A program made the position numbers and the translations under genes. A model generated the notes under the pieces. That model was not told the origin of the DNA. It was given only the letters and a program-made list of their open reading frames with translations, and did not search any database. From an uncultured bacterium (lineage in GTDB: Bacteria; Patescibacteriota; Gracilibacteria; Absconditabacterales; Absconditicoccaceae), in the NCBI GenBank assembly GCA_937872535.1, contig CALMTC010000008.1, forward strand, positions 1 to 63,283: a DNA stretch of 63,283 nucleotides, read 5' to 3'. Below, in pieces: positions 12,161 through 21,495 of this stretch; position 1 is the first letter of the stretch; every line of letters begins with the position of its first letter.

Positions 12161-12718
12161 TCACACTAAGCTTTGTTCCTGTAGCACCGTAAAATTAGGT
12201 GCCATAGGTGGTAATGTAAAGGACTCATTGTCGGTAAGCAGTGGGTTCCACTTATATCCATCAAAGTCCCATTCCGGTAAAATAAGTGAACCTTTACCCT
12301 TCGCTTCCCAAAAGAAGTCGATAGGTATGGCTTCATAGCAAGCTGGAACAATTACTGTTCCATCATCGATATGTTTAACACCTAGTAGACCTTTGGAGTT
12401 CTCGAATGTAGAAAATCCAGCTTTTTTCCAGTGTACTTTTTCCAAACCAGAATCAAAACTGGGATGAAAGTGAATATTACCATGGGTATCCTTGTAGGGG
12501 ATAATAAGAGTTGCTGCTTTACCATTTTGTCTTTTAATGTGAGACTTATCTCTTCTAAATATTGAAAATGGACCTTGTGGGGTCTCACAAACAATAAAGA
12601 ATGATAGTGTGTTCACCTGAATCAAATAAGGCATAATCATTGTCATCCCTTTTCTCCACTTTGGTGGTAGACTGAGTGCTACCTCGAAAAATGTTTCTCG
12701 TTTTTCTTTTTCTTGCAT
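12161..12718 (-). CDS. Unknown protein, TGA-free with a TGA stop
   Basis: An unrecognised 185-residue protein, perhaps WG/KWG-repeat-like in its second half (KGLLGVKHIDDGTVIVPACYEAI). The start MQEKEKRETF at 12718 is preferred because an upstream ATG at 12757 falls inside the -10 box of the promoter at 12756-12783. There is no signal peptide or membrane segment. It has no internal TGA, and its first stop is TGA (12161-12163). If that TGA were Gly, translation would run through the terminator hairpin at 12104-12132 with no stop before the transcript end. It resembles gene 14088 in style (short beta-rich segments with VIVP/ITLP blocks). Confidence 0.5.
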   Translation of the reverse strand: MQEKEKRETFFEVALSLPPKWRKGMTMIMPYLIQVNTLSFFIVCETPQGPFSIFRRDKSHIKRQNGKAATLIIPYKDTHGNIHFHPSFDSGLEKVHWKKAGFSTFENSKGLLGVKHIDDGTVIVPACYEAIPIDFFWEAKGKGSLILPEWDFDGYKWNPLLTDNESFTLPPMAPNFTVLQEQSLV

Positions 12719-12755
12719 TTTTTTTAATTCCCACTGAAATGACAGCAGGGACGGC

Positions 12756-12783
12756 AAGATAAATATTTTATGACTAAAGTCAA
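12756..12783 (-). promoter_or_regulatory. Sigma-70 promoter, shared TTGACT-N16 design
   Basis: TTGACT (12778-12783) and TATCTT (12756-12761) on the minus strand, 16 bases apart, 38 bases from the ATG at 12718. This fixes the start of the gene downstream of 12756. Confidence 0.7.
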
Positions 12784-12824
12784 GGGAATGTGTAAATAAA
12801 AAATAAAATTCTGCTCAAAAACAC

Positions 12825-14006
12825 TTATTTCTTAGGGATCAAAAGCATGCCATCACCAAAGCTCAGAAATCTGTAATCTCTGTCCAAGCCATGCTGATAG
12901 ATTTTTTTCATCTCATCATAGCCAATAAACCCAGCCACGAGCATGAGGAGACTGCTATGAGGAGCGTGAAAATTAGTAATGAGCTGATCGACGAGACGAT
13001 AAGTTTTACCAGGATACAAGAAAATCTGAGTCGATCAGCTCACGAGCTCGTGAGTTTCATCGATAGACCAGTTTTCAAGAAAGCTATCAGCTTCTTCGAG
13101 AGAGATTTTTTTGGTGAGTTCATCTCGCCAGAGTTGTTCTTCCTGAGTGATAAATTTTTTGAGCAGTTCAGACAATTTTTTCCAGACATAAGGAAGAGAT
13201 TCTAGTGTCCTCATGACTGTTGTTCAGACAGCCACCAGCGGAAAATTATTTTTTTTCAGGATAAAAATTTTTGAAAAAAGAGAAAGAGAAACAGATATTT
13301 TTTCTTTGTGAATTTGGTGGTGGCTGATATCAGGAGTATCGACCGGTTTGAAAGTCCCCAAGCCAATCTGTAAAGTCACAAACTCAGTTCAGATACCTTT
13401 TTTCTCCAGATTTTTCAAGAGCTCAGGGGTAAAATGAAGCGATGCAGTCGGAGCCGCCACAGATCCAGATTTTTCAGCAAAAAAGTGGTGATAGTGCTGA
13501 GATTTTTCGAGGTCGTAGTCGATATAAGGAGGCAGTGGCACTGTTCCAAATTTCTCAAAAAAATCCAGAGCCCCCAAGCCATCTATCGAGCAAATCACCC
13601 CTTGTTCAGTGAGTTCATCAACGGTGATCGTAATCGTCTCAGAGAAGTGAATTTTTGAGCCAGCTTTCACCCTCTTGGTCAAGCGAATCAGCCCCTCAAA
13701 GCGCTTATCATCCAAAATTTCTAGACAAAAAAACTCACCGTTGTCGACGATTCTCTCTTCACCTCGCGGCATCGTGACAGAAATATTCTCAAAAGTCACC
13801 CTCGCTGGTAAAACTTTCGTGGTATTAAAAAATAAAACTGAATTAGTATCCAGTAAATCTGGTAAATCAAAAAAATGAAAATCTTCTTCATTCTGGTTAA
13901 ACACAAGAAGCTTTGCATGATCCTGAGGTAAGACAGGATTCTGGGCTATTTTTTCTGGTGACAGCTCATAAAAATAATCATGAAGATCAAGCATAAAAAC
14001 TTTCAT
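12825..14006 (-). CDS. queA: S-adenosylmethionine:tRNA ribosyltransferase-isomerase
   Basis: A 393-residue QueA, which makes epoxyqueuosine in tRNA anticodons. The N-terminus LHDYFYELSPEKIAQNPVLPQDHAKLLV is characteristic (normal bacterial form: YxLPxELIAQxPxxxRDxSRLLV). LFFNTTKVLPARV, SVAAPTASLHFTPELL, TVMRTLESLP and LITNFHAPHSSLLMLVAGFIG are diagnostic family blocks. It is slightly longer than the usual ~345 residues because of an insertion after the RITLE-like middle region. ATG at 14006 (MKVFMLDLHD) or 13994 (MLDLHD) are both possible. TGA encodes Gly at several places, including after EKKGI. Confidence 0.92.
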
Positions 14007-14046
14007 ACACAATAAAAAACTCACCAAATTATAGCAAAAAAAACTG

Positions 14047-14077
14047 AAAAAAAAAGAGCGATGGTACACCATCGCTC
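14047..14077 (-). terminator. Intrinsic terminator for the gene at 14088
   Basis: GAGCGATGG (14056-14064) pairs with CCATCGCTC (14069-14077). On the minus strand eight U's follow. It starts 11 bases after the TAA stop and sits just upstream of queA. Confidence 0.88.
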
Positions 14078-14087
14078 TCATTGAGTT

Positions 14088-14624
14088 TTATGAAATTTTA
14101 ACCAGTCCGATATAAGTACTGGTATTTTTGATAAGAAAATATCCATTGTTTAGATATTTTATCAAATCATATTCCACCGGGAGGGTGATTTCTCCCAGAT
14201 GGTCAATAAGACCATAAAGATCATTGTTTTTTACGATGAAAACTTCTGGGAGTTCAGTAGTTTCAATACTATCAAACCCATTATTATGAAGATACTTGTT
14301 TGAAACTAGATCAAATAGTACCCATTTGGCTGGTGTTTGGAAAGCAAAGAGATTCTCTTGGAGAAATTTCATATTATTGGCTTTTACACCCTTTTCTATG
14401 AAATTTTTATCCAATAATTGGTAAGTTTCATTCTTTTTTACCTTGAAAAAATAATTTCCAAGATAAGAAATAAAGTCATACTTATCAAACGGGACTACTA
14501 TTTCTGGGCAGCCCTCCTTATCCTGAAGAATAGCTTGTTTACCACTTTTTTCCAAGAGAAAAATACCTTGGTAAACTTCAGTAATGTCGGAATATTCGCA
14601 TGCAGCGATTTCTTTTAGTTCCAT
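14088..14624 (-). CDS. Unknown protein, WG-repeat-like
   Basis: A 178-residue soluble protein. It shows loosely repeated units such as SGKQAILQDKEG...VVPFDKYDFI and NNDLYGLIDHLGEITLPVEYDLI, the pattern of WG (KWG-like) beta-repeats: 'x-x-G-L-I-D..G.I..P..YD.I'. The function of such proteins is usually unknown. There is no signal peptide. It is TGA-free and ends in TAA. It has its own TTGACT-N16-TATAAT promoter and terminator, so it is monocistronic. I cannot assign a role. Confidence 0.55.
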   Translation of the reverse strand: MELKEIAACEYSDITEVYQGIFLLEKSGKQAILQDKEGCPEIVVPFDKYDFISYLGNYFFKVKKNETYQLLDKNFIEKGVKANNMKFLQENLFAFQTPAKWVLFDLVSNKYLHNNGFDSIETTELPEVFIVKNNDLYGLIDHLGEITLPVEYDLIKYLNNGYFLIKNTSTYIGLVKIS

Positions 14625-14646
14625 TTTTTTTATATTTATTGATTAT

Positions 14647-14674
14647 ATTATAAAATAATCAAAAAGAAAGTCAA
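14647..14674 (-). promoter_or_regulatory. Sigma-70 promoter, shared TTGACT-N16 design
   Basis: TTGACT (14669-14674) then 16 bases then a perfect TATAAT (14647-14652), 23 bases from the ATG at 14624. Confidence 0.85.
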
Positions 14675-14700
14675 GTGAAAGGGAATTTTTTGTAATATAG

Positions 14701-14725
14701 AGACGCAATTTATTGTGTCTACATT
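14701..14725. repeat. Copy of the GACGCAATTTATTG(C/T)GTC palindrome
   Basis: AGACGCAATTTATTGTGTCT followed by ACATT. It is the same element as at 2123-2172, with one change in the right arm. Confidence 0.7.
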
Positions 14726-14828
14726 AACCGGCATAAGAAATTTTTTTGAAGTTTTCAGAAATTTTAGTTTTGAATAGAGAGATAAAAAAACTATACTCAT
14801 CAAAAATTTATTTATCTAAAGACAGAAA

Positions 14829-15887
14829 ATGCTATTGGAGCTAAACAGAATAATTATTTTTTCACTCTTTGCATTTTTTATGGCACTCGGAGCGTATCCA
14901 TTTTTCATAGCTTTGCTCAGAGATTTCAAGATGGGGAAGTCGATTCGTGAAGACTCAGTCACTGGCTCAAAAGCAGAGATTTTTCAAAAACTTCATAGTC
15001 ATAAAGCCTGAACACCGACAATGGGCGGCGGACTTTTTTTGATCATCATGGCGATCATGATGGGAGTAGCTTTTGTGCTTCAGTATTTCGACATCATCAA
15101 CAATAGCCTTGTTACGAGACAAGAAACCTACATTTTACTCTTTGCATTTTTTGGAATGGGAGCTATCGGGATTGTCGATGACCGACTCAATATCAAGGGT
15201 TTCTGAAGAGCAAAAGGAATGGGAGCAAAAGTAAAACTGATCAGTATGTTCGCTTTTGCTGGATTTGTCAGTTACCGATTTTTTGTCAGACTCGGTATCT
15301 CGACGATCAATTTCTGGCCGATTGCAGGGGTGATCGACATCGGTCGATTCTATCCAGTTCTCACTTTTTTCATGACTTTGGCGATCGTCAATGCCATCAA
15401 CATAACAGATTGACTCGATTGACTTGCTGGGGGTCTGATGATCATTGTTCTCGGAGTTTTTGCAGTAATGACTTTCATCTACAATCGATACATTGCTACG
15501 ACTTTGATCGGGATTATTCTAGCTATTTTGATGGCATTCCTCTGGTTCAATATCGCTCCAGCTCAGATTTTTATGGGAGATTCAGGGGCTTTGGGACTTG
15601 GAGGCCTCTTGGCGACTCTCGTTTATTTGCTCAATATCAAAGTCTGAATAGTCATTCCTTTCATGGTGCTTTTCCTGATTTTTTGGGCAGAATTATCATC
15701 GAGTTTTTTACAGATTCTCCGAAAAAAAGTTTTTCACAGGAAACTGTTCCCGATCGCTCCGCTTCATCACCTCTTCGAATACAAAGGAAATTCAGAGACC
15801 AATATCGTTATGAGAATGCGACTTATTCAATGAATCCTTGCCGCTCTTACGCTCATTCTTCTTCTCTATCAAATCAACATTCACTAA
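14829..15887 (+). CDS. mraY: Phospho-N-acetylmuramoyl-pentapeptide transferase
   Basis: A 352-residue polytopic membrane enzyme. [12 protein letters not shown] is the MraY signature after the first helix, [11 protein letters not shown] the second, and INITDGLDGLAGG (Gly by TGA twice) the third Asp-rich motif. [14 protein letters not shown] with VMRMRLI gives the HHH-type C-terminal motif. It transfers phospho-MurNAc-pentapeptide to undecaprenyl phosphate to make lipid I at the inner membrane. It shows the organism makes peptidoglycan precursors. The frame only holds if TGA is Gly (breaks after SHKA, IKGF, INITD and NIKV). Confidence 0.95.
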
Positions 15888-15917
15888 AAACTTCGTTCTC
15901 TGAACCAATCTCCCTGG

Positions 15918-15938
15918 TCCCTGAGCCTGTCGAAGGGA
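15918..15938. repeat. Dispersed repeat TCCCTGAGCCTGTCGAAGGGA
   Basis: One of four copies (also near 35594, 35959 and 57401). Arms CCCT/AGGG flank a conserved core. All copies lie in short intergenic gaps. This palindrome family is common in many bacterial genomes; its function is unknown. Confidence 0.75.
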
Positions 15939-15971
15939 AAAAATTTATTTTCTGGTTATCCCCTATAAACC

Positions 15972-17324
15972 ATGACAAACCGACTCCAAAAAAAACTTCC
16001 AATGCTAACCATGATTTTTTTATGAGGTCTCCTGATCCATTTTTTTGTGTTTACGGTGGTAACTCGATGAGTTCGTCTTTCAGCTAGCCGACTAGAAATT
16101 CTATGGCTCTGGAAAGAAATCTTGGTGGCAGCAGCTGGTCTGCTAGTGGTCTGGTTTTGGTTTACCAGTGGACGAAAAAAATACCTCGAACTCAATAAAA
16201 AAGTTCGACTCTGGGAGTTTATTTTTCTTCTAGGAATAGTGGTGACAGCTTCTTTTTCATTGCTGATTCACGATCAGTCGATAGGGCAGTATTTCTTAGC
16301 ATTCAAGTACGATTTTCTCTGATTTTTGATCTTTTTCATCTGGTATCATCTTTGATATTTTTTGTCCTCAGAGCAGAGAAAAAATATTTTTTCATGGTAC
16401 GGGAAAGTGATTAAAATAGCTTTGATTGGAGCTTTTGTTTGGTATTTTATTATTTTTATCAAGCCATGAGCTCTCAAGTATTTTGGCTATTCTACAGCAG
16501 TTTTTGAGTGAAAAGTGGGTCAGCAACCACCAGCCACTTATTACACCCATCTCAACCAGTGACTTCCTCGTAATCAGTTTCTTTTTGAAAGACCAATTTC
16601 ACGATGATTTTTTCTCATAGCATTTTGGCCATTATTTTTTGTACTCGTCATCAGGAAAAAATCTTTTGAAAAAACTCGAGTCTGGCGATTTCTCTATGCT
16701 TTCAATGTCATCGTAACTTTTTCGAGAGCAGCTCGATGAGCTTGGATGGTAGAAGTTTTAGTGTTAGGAGTTATCTCTCAGAGAAAGTCTCTCGTTCGTT
16801 TTTGAAAGTATGTGATTTTACCACTTGTTTTAGTTTTAGGGCTGGTAGGGTATCTTTGAAGAGAGCAGATTTTTTATAGAGATTACTCAAATACAGGGCA
16901 TCTGAAGATGGTCTCTCAGTGAATCGAAAAAATCTCAGAAAAGCCTCGATTTGGTCGATGAGCAGGTTTCGCCGGTCCAGCATCTCATCAGACTGAGATC
17001 AACACCACAGCCACAGAGTACAATCCAGAAAACCAGTTTCTTCAGATAATTCTCGAGTTTGGATTCATAGGTTTTCTTTTCCGATGATGACTTTTCGCTC
17101 GATTTCTGCGACTTGGTTTTGCACTAGTTTTTTCTCTTTCATACAAATCTCTTTCTGCAAGCGACTCAAATCGGCTTCTCCTCTCAATGAGTACCGGGCT
17201 TTTGTGACTAGCAATCAGTGGTCTCGTTCTTCACTCTTTCACAGACAGAATGATCGTCTATCCTTTCATGGCTCTCTTCTGACTCATTCTCACCCACCAC
17301 CTCTCCGAAAAAAAAACTCACTAA
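15972..17324 (+). CDS. O-antigen-ligase/polymerase-like membrane protein
   Basis: A 450-residue protein with about ten hydrophobic segments. A long periplasmic loop toward the C-terminus carries GIEKISEKPRFGRWAG and ENQFLQIILEFGFIGFLFW-like sequence, then GLLGLAISGLVLHSFTD. This is the Wzy_C/WaaL layout, in which the loop GxG..P...H/N..FL.......G..G is typical. The family joins or polymerises lipid-linked glycans. Neighbour mraY also works on undecaprenyl-linked intermediates, so a surface-glycan role is likely. Many TGAs encode Gly; the end lies in EKKTH at TAA 17322. Substrate unknown. Confidence 0.7.
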
Positions 17325-17443
17325 GAACAAGGCACAGAACTTGTTGTAAATTCCTGCTCATCCCAGGAATTTTTTTGTGGAAAAAATTCTCCGTTCTACG
17401 GACACCTCCTTTCAAGAAAGGATGAATAATATAAAACTCAATA

Positions 17444-17475
17444 CCCTCCTTAGTGAAGGAGGGGTAGGGGAGGTT
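17444..17475. repeat. Intergenic repeat, copy of 4929-4960
   Basis: CCTCCTTAGTGAAGGAGG followed by GGTAGGGGAGGTT. The stem CCTCCTT/AAGGAGG could act as a weak transcription barrier. A related partial copy (CACCTCCTTTCAAGAAAGG) is at 17403-17421. Confidence 0.65.
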
Positions 17476-17561
17476 TTTCAGAAATGGAAATTTTTGTATT
17501 GATTTTGAGTTAAACTTCCCTATCCTCAAAACAATAACAACTTTATTTTCTAGTAAATCAG

Positions 17562-17834
17562 ATGGACTGTCTATTTTGCCACAGTGATGAAACTCTTAAA
17601 AATGGCACTCTCAAGGGAGGTTGACAAAGATACAAGTGTATAGACTGCAAAAAACATTTTACCCTGGGAGGTCTGAGAGGAACATACACCGAGGAATTTA
17701 GAAAAAAAATAGTCGAAGCGTACTGCCACGACAGAGCCAGAGTCAGAGAGCTAGCACAGAAATTTGAACTGTCGACTTCTACGATCGTCAGCTGGGCAAA
17801 AGCTCATAGACCAGGCTGTAAACAGTGCCACTAG
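17562..17834 (+). CDS. Zinc-ribbon/helix-turn-helix protein, transposase-like
   Basis: A 90-residue protein. The N-terminal half is a zinc ribbon (CLFC ... YKCIDCKKHF) like those opening IS1/IS3-type InsA proteins. The second half is a helix-turn-helix (EEFRKKIVEAYCHDRARVRELAQKFELS-type, then TSTIVSWAKAH) as in transposase OrfA. A catalytic domain is missing and no terminal inverted repeats are visible, so it is either a domesticated DNA-binding protein or a remnant. One TGA (Gly in KGGGQRY) is in frame. It lies 30 bases upstream of the ZIP gene and may regulate it. Confidence 0.65.
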
Positions 17835-17864
17835 AAAAATATTTTACCACTATAGTAATAAAAA

Positions 17865-18617
17865 ATGACTCGATTAAATACACTTTTAGCGGTCGGGCTC
17901 GTCAGCTTAATTTCATTTATCTGAGCTGCCGTCCTGCGAATCAAAGCGAAAAAACTAAGTCACATAGCACCGTTCCTCGTCAGCTTAGCAGCTGGAGCAT
18001 TGTTTGGAGATGTGTTTTTTCATATGATTCCAGAGCTTGTAGAAGAGTATGGCTGGCCATTATGGGTCTCTGGTGTGGTACTTTTGGGAATTATTTTCCA
18101 CTTTATGGTCGAAAAATATATCCATCGAAGACATTGCCATGTTCCAGTTTCAACTCATCATGTTCACAGTTTTGCTTGGATGAATCTTGTTTGAGATTTT
18201 ATACACAATTTCATTGATGGGCTGATTATAGCTGCTAGTTTCATCATTTCACCAGCTGTTTGACGAGCTACGACTATAGCAGTAGTTCTTCACGAGATAC
18301 CTCAAGAAATTGCTGACTTTTGAGTACTCATTCATGGCTGATTCTCAGCAAAAAAAGCCCTCATGCTCAATTTTTTGACAGCTCTGTGAGCTGTACTAGG
18401 TGCTATTATAGGTCTCTCTCTTGGCGAAGCTAATGAAATGATGCACTGAGTACTTGTTGCTTTTGCTATCGGTGGCTTTCTCTATATCGCAGGCTCAGAT
18501 CTCCTCCCCGAAATTCACAAAGAAACCCATCCTACTCGCTCTGCTTTCCAGCTTTCTATCTTTATTCTCGGTATTGTTCTCATGGTTTTTCTTACTTTTT
18601 TAGAAACGTCTCACTAA
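17865..18617 (+). CDS. ZIP-family metal transporter
   Basis: A 250-residue membrane protein with about eight helices. A cytoplasmic His-rich loop (HRRHCHVPVSTHHVHS) precedes helix IV, which carries HNFIDGLIIAA. Helix V has VLHEIPQEIADFGVLIH. These are the HN..DG and HE.P.E.GD motifs that form the binuclear metal site of ZIP transporters. They move Zn2+, Fe2+ or Mn2+ into the cytoplasm. Several helix glycines are TGA. It starts 30 bases after the zinc-ribbon gene and probably forms one transcript with it, ending at the terminator at 18874. Confidence 0.88.
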
Positions 18618-18625
18618 AAAAATAT

Positions 18626-18841
18626 ATGAAAAAATATATGAAAAAATTTATTTTCTGGCGATTGAAAAGTGATGAAAATTGCAGTAGTATGAAAATGATC
18701 TCAAATGAAATCTACGGCTGTAGACTTGGTTCCCAGATCCTCCAAGACTCAAACGAAAATCTGTTCATGAGAATCGGAAAAAAACTTTTCCTCTCAATAA
18801 TTCTCAAGATAATCCCGTCCTTGAAGCACAAGAAAGACTAA
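18626..18841 (+). CDS. Possible small protein or degraded gene
   Basis: An ORF of 71 codons starting MKKYMKKFIFWRLKSDENCS, eight bases after the ZIP stop and before the shared terminator at 18874. I do not recognise it. Another frame over the same stretch reads plausibly (YENDLKGNLRL then TWFPDPPRLKRKS to a stop near 18860) but contains two TAG codons, so this may be a decaying gene. Confidence in either protein is low. Confidence 0.3.
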   Translation: MKKYMKKFIFWRLKSDENCSSMKMISNEIYGCRLGSQILQDSNENLFMRIGKKLFLSIILKIIPSLKHKKD

Positions 18842-18873
18842 AAAATTTTCTCTCTGCTTAAAAAACTTCTTGA

Positions 18874-18902
18874 TAGAGAGCTTATTTAGCTCTCTATTTT
18901 TT
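18874..18902 (+). terminator. Intrinsic terminator after the ZIP transcript
   Basis: TAGAGAGCT (18874-18882) pairs with AGCTCTCTA (18888-18896) and is followed by TTTTTT. Confidence 0.88.
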
Positions 18903-18942
18903 AGTAAAGTATGAAAATAGTGTATTGGAAGAAATTTAAAAT

Positions 18943-18972
18943 AAAAAAAACCCGTCCCCCAAAAGAGAACGG
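18943..18972 (-). terminator. Intrinsic terminator of the SulP gene
   Basis: On the minus strand CCGTTCTC-TTTT..-GGGGACGG forms an eight-pair stem with two G-U pairs (18952-18959 with 18965-18972), followed by eight U's. It starts six bases beyond the TGA stop of the SulP gene. Confidence 0.8.
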
Positions 18973-18978
18973 ATAAGA

Positions 18979-21210
18979 TCATTTTATAATTTCAATAATT
19001 TCTTTTACCAGTTGTATAACTGCTGGCAAATCTTCTGAATCCTCTCGGACTTTTTTTCTAATTATTAAAACTTTATTTTCTGATGATTCCATATAATGAA
19101 TTCTGTAGGCAGAAAATTTTTTTAATAATTTTGCATCATCGTTTCTAAATAAAGCAACACAATCGGCCTCCTCATAACTTTTTAGCAGATAATGGTTCGA
19201 ATAAGCTTTATAGTCTTCAAAGTTTATATCGGTATTATCTAAAATATCAGCTATGGTTTCTGGGCTTTGGATAAATTGCGGGATTTTTTTGTCGCCAAAA
19301 TCTATGATCGCCACTGAATACTTCATCTTTCTAAAGCCAAGGCTAGAGAACCTAGCGCTACTTACATCGCAGATTGAAACTTTGATGCCATCAATAAATC
19401 CTTCAAGAATATTTTTAACTTGATTGTCACCAAGATAAAAAAATTTGAAAGGTGTTACCAATGTGTTATTGAGTTTTATACCTTTTTCAAATTGAAAACC
19501 ATATAAAGCTCCAATTTCCTGCAAGACTATTTGTCTTTCATTTGCTAGGATAGATAAACCTTTTTTTGATGGGATATCTCCTCTCGAAGATAATGGATGT
19601 TTTGAAAAGGGTTGTAGATTATCTATGCCTTCGATAGTCAATTTTCCACCACTCACAGCAAATTTTCTTCTAAACTCTTGCAAGTTTTTAAGACTATCAG
19701 AATCAATATATCTCAACTTCTCTAAATTCAGAGTTATCTCATTCTTAAGATGATCATCCAGAAGTTGTTTGATTTTCTGGAAATTGAATATAGTTAAGTT
19801 TGATATTATGAAACTAAAAGTTTTATGGTCAGAAATTGTTTCTATGAAGTTATTTTTTCCTATTTTGAATAACTGTATTGGCTGTATTGTCTGGCCTTTT
19901 TCAAATCTCATGATATTTCTGTATTGTCCAATCCAATAAGCAAATAGTCCAATAAGTACTCCAATGAGTAAATCAGTAAAAATAATTCCAAAAACAGTTA
20001 TCAGCATCACAATTTCTTCAGTTTGCCCAAGTCTAGCAGTAGGAATATTTTTTTTGATCATAGAATATCCAGTATATACCAATATTGCAGACAAAGCTAC
20101 ATTTGGTATAAGAACTAAATAGTTCATAAAGCTTAAAATAAGGACTGCCAAACATATAGCATGGAAAAAATTAACTTTTTGAGTCTTTGCTCCTTCATGG
20201 ACTCCATTATGACTTCTTACTATCTCGTTGATAACGGGAAGTCCTCCAAGAAATCCAATAAGCACATTAGAAACACCATTTCCAAAAATATCAGCGTTCA
20301 TGTTTCTTTGCCTTTTCTGTGGGTCCTCAGACTGTATTGCGGAAGAAGTTACTAAACTTTCGATTGTAGAAACTCCGAAACAGATAATGGTTGAGCTAAT
20401 TCCATGAAATGTTATTAACATATCAAAACTAGCACTTGAGAACCATTTTGATTGGTCTGTAGATATTGAAATAGTTGGTATTTCATCAGTGCGGAGACCA
20501 AATGGGATCAGTATTGCTATGACTAAAACAATGAGTGATGGTGGAACTAATTGTAATATTTTTTTATCTGAATAACTAGACAAAAAAAATATTGAAATTA
20601 AACATATTAGTCCAGCAAGCACTACTAATGATGGTTCAAATTTATTTAACTCGTCAAAAAAATTAAATAAGATTTCTTTTGGTTCAACATACGAAGGTTT
20701 TATTCCTAATATTTTAAAGCCTTGTGTTAAAATCAAAATGCCACCAATAGAACATTTTAAACCTGCAATCACAGGGGATGGAAAAAAATTTCCAAACCAT
20801 CCTAAATTAATAGGATAACCTGAGATTTTTAAATTTAAAGCAGAAAATAATGAAAATGTGATTTGTAATGCACCAGAAATGACAAAAACACCAAGAGTAT
20901 TTCGCATTCCAAGTACAACTTTATCAGATTCAATCATATTTTCTGGAGTCATTGCATAGAACCCATGCAATATAAACAATACAATCGGGATCATTCCAGC
21001 AGCTGGACCAGTGATGACTAAATCAGTTCCTTGCCACAAACGATACATGATAAACATGACGATACCGCTTATTACAGCGCTAATGAGACCAGCCATTGGA
21101 GGAAACCCAGAGGCTGTAGAGACTCCTAAACACAGCGGTAAAGCTATGAATAGACCAATTTTAAAGCCAGCTTGCATATCATAAGCAAGTTCAGCAATTT
21201 TTTTTTTCAT
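18979..21210 (-). CDS. SulP-family anion transporter with STAS domain
   Basis: A 743-residue transporter. Residues about 15-425 form the SulP core: GLFIALPLCLGVSTASGFPPMAGL opens the first repeat, DLVITGPAAGMIPIV is the family signature, and NMNADIFGNGVSNVLIGFLGGLPV the second (usual form: ..ElxaQGxxNxxxGxxGgxPxtg). A STAS domain follows (about 440-545) and then a C-terminal region of about 150 residues that I do not recognise. The family moves sulfate, bicarbonate or other anions. None of the roughly 53 glycines is TGA, and the first in-frame stop is TGA at 18979-18981, directly before the terminator. With code 25 there would be 24 extra codons past the U-run to a TAA at 18901. Strong sign of standard-code origin. 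Confidence 0.88.
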   Translation of the reverse strand: MKKKIAELAYDMQAGFKIGLFIALPLCLGVSTASGFPPMAGLISAVISGIVMFIMYRLWQGTDLVITGPAAGMIPIVLFILHGFYAMTPENMIESDKVVLGMRNTLGVFVISGALQITFSLFSALNLKISGYPINLGWFGNFFPSPVIAGLKCSIGGILILTQGFKILGIKPSYVEPKEILFNFFDELNKFEPSLVVLAGLICLISIFFLSSYSDKKILQLVPPSLIVLVIAILIPFGLRTDEIPTISISTDQSKWFSSASFDMLITFHGISSTIICFGVSTIESLVTSSAIQSEDPQKRQRNMNADIFGNGVSNVLIGFLGGLPVINEIVRSHNGVHEGAKTQKVNFFHAICLAVLILSFMNYLVLIPNVALSAILVYTGYSMIKKNIPTARLGQTEEIVMLITVFGIIFTDLLIGVLIGLFAYWIGQYRNIMRFEKGQTIQPIQLFKIGKNNFIETISDHKTFSFIISNLTIFNFQKIKQLLDDHLKNEITLNLEKLRYIDSDSLKNLQEFRRKFAVSGGKLTIEGIDNLQPFSKHPLSSRGDIPSKKGLSILANERQIVLQEIGALYGFQFEKGIKLNNTLVTPFKFFYLGDNQVKNILEGFIDGIKVSICDVSSARFSSLGFRKMKYSVAIIDFGDKKIPQFIQSPETIADILDNTDINFEDYKAYSNHYLLKSYEEADCVALFRNDDAKLLKKFSAYRIHYMESSENKVLIIRKKVREDSEDLPAVIQLVKEIIEIIK

Positions 21211-21252
21211 ATGAGACTTTTTTTTATTTTAATGATCGTTTAATCAAAAAGT

Positions 21253-21280
21253 ATAATGATTATTACTAGAAAAAAGTCAA
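21253..21280 (-). promoter_or_regulatory. Sigma-70 promoter, shared TTGACT-N16 design
   Basis: TTGACT (21275-21280), 16 bases, CATTAT (21253-21258) on the minus strand; 43 bases before the SulP ATG. TATACT three bases further is an alternative -10. Confidence 0.65.
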
Positions 21281-21433
21281 TAGAAAGAATTCTTAATCTT
21301 ATTTAAAATAACTACCAATAATAACTGAACATAATTTTCTCATTTTCATACATAAAAATAAAAAGTTGTATTCTGGTTTATGGATAATTCAATTATCAAA
21401 GAGAGTAGTAGTTACATCATAATAATTAGAAAT

Positions 21434-21459
21434 AAAAAAGCACTCTCAGATGAGAATGC
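21434..21459 (-). terminator. Intrinsic terminator of the Met-rich gene
   Basis: GCATTCTC pairs with GAGAGTGC (21440-21447 with 21452-21459, one G-U pair), followed on the minus strand by TTTTTT. Confidence 0.8.
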
Positions 21460-21495
21460 CTTCTATAGATTGAATGATACGCTATTAATTAGACT

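Larger units (their letters stand above)
21211..21495. other. Spacer between SulP and Met-rich genes
   Basis: No gene is seen. It holds the SulP promoter (21253-21280) and the terminator of the Met-rich gene (21434-21459). Confidence 0.6.

Noticed and set aside
15410-16087. A 225-codon ORF in another frame over mraY
   Set aside because: The mraY frame has all family motifs; this one has Ser/Arg-rich noise and spans two genes and a repeat.
17562-17834. Complete insertion sequence
   Set aside because: No catalytic transposase domain, terminal inverted repeats or target duplication could be seen around the zinc-ribbon/HTH gene.
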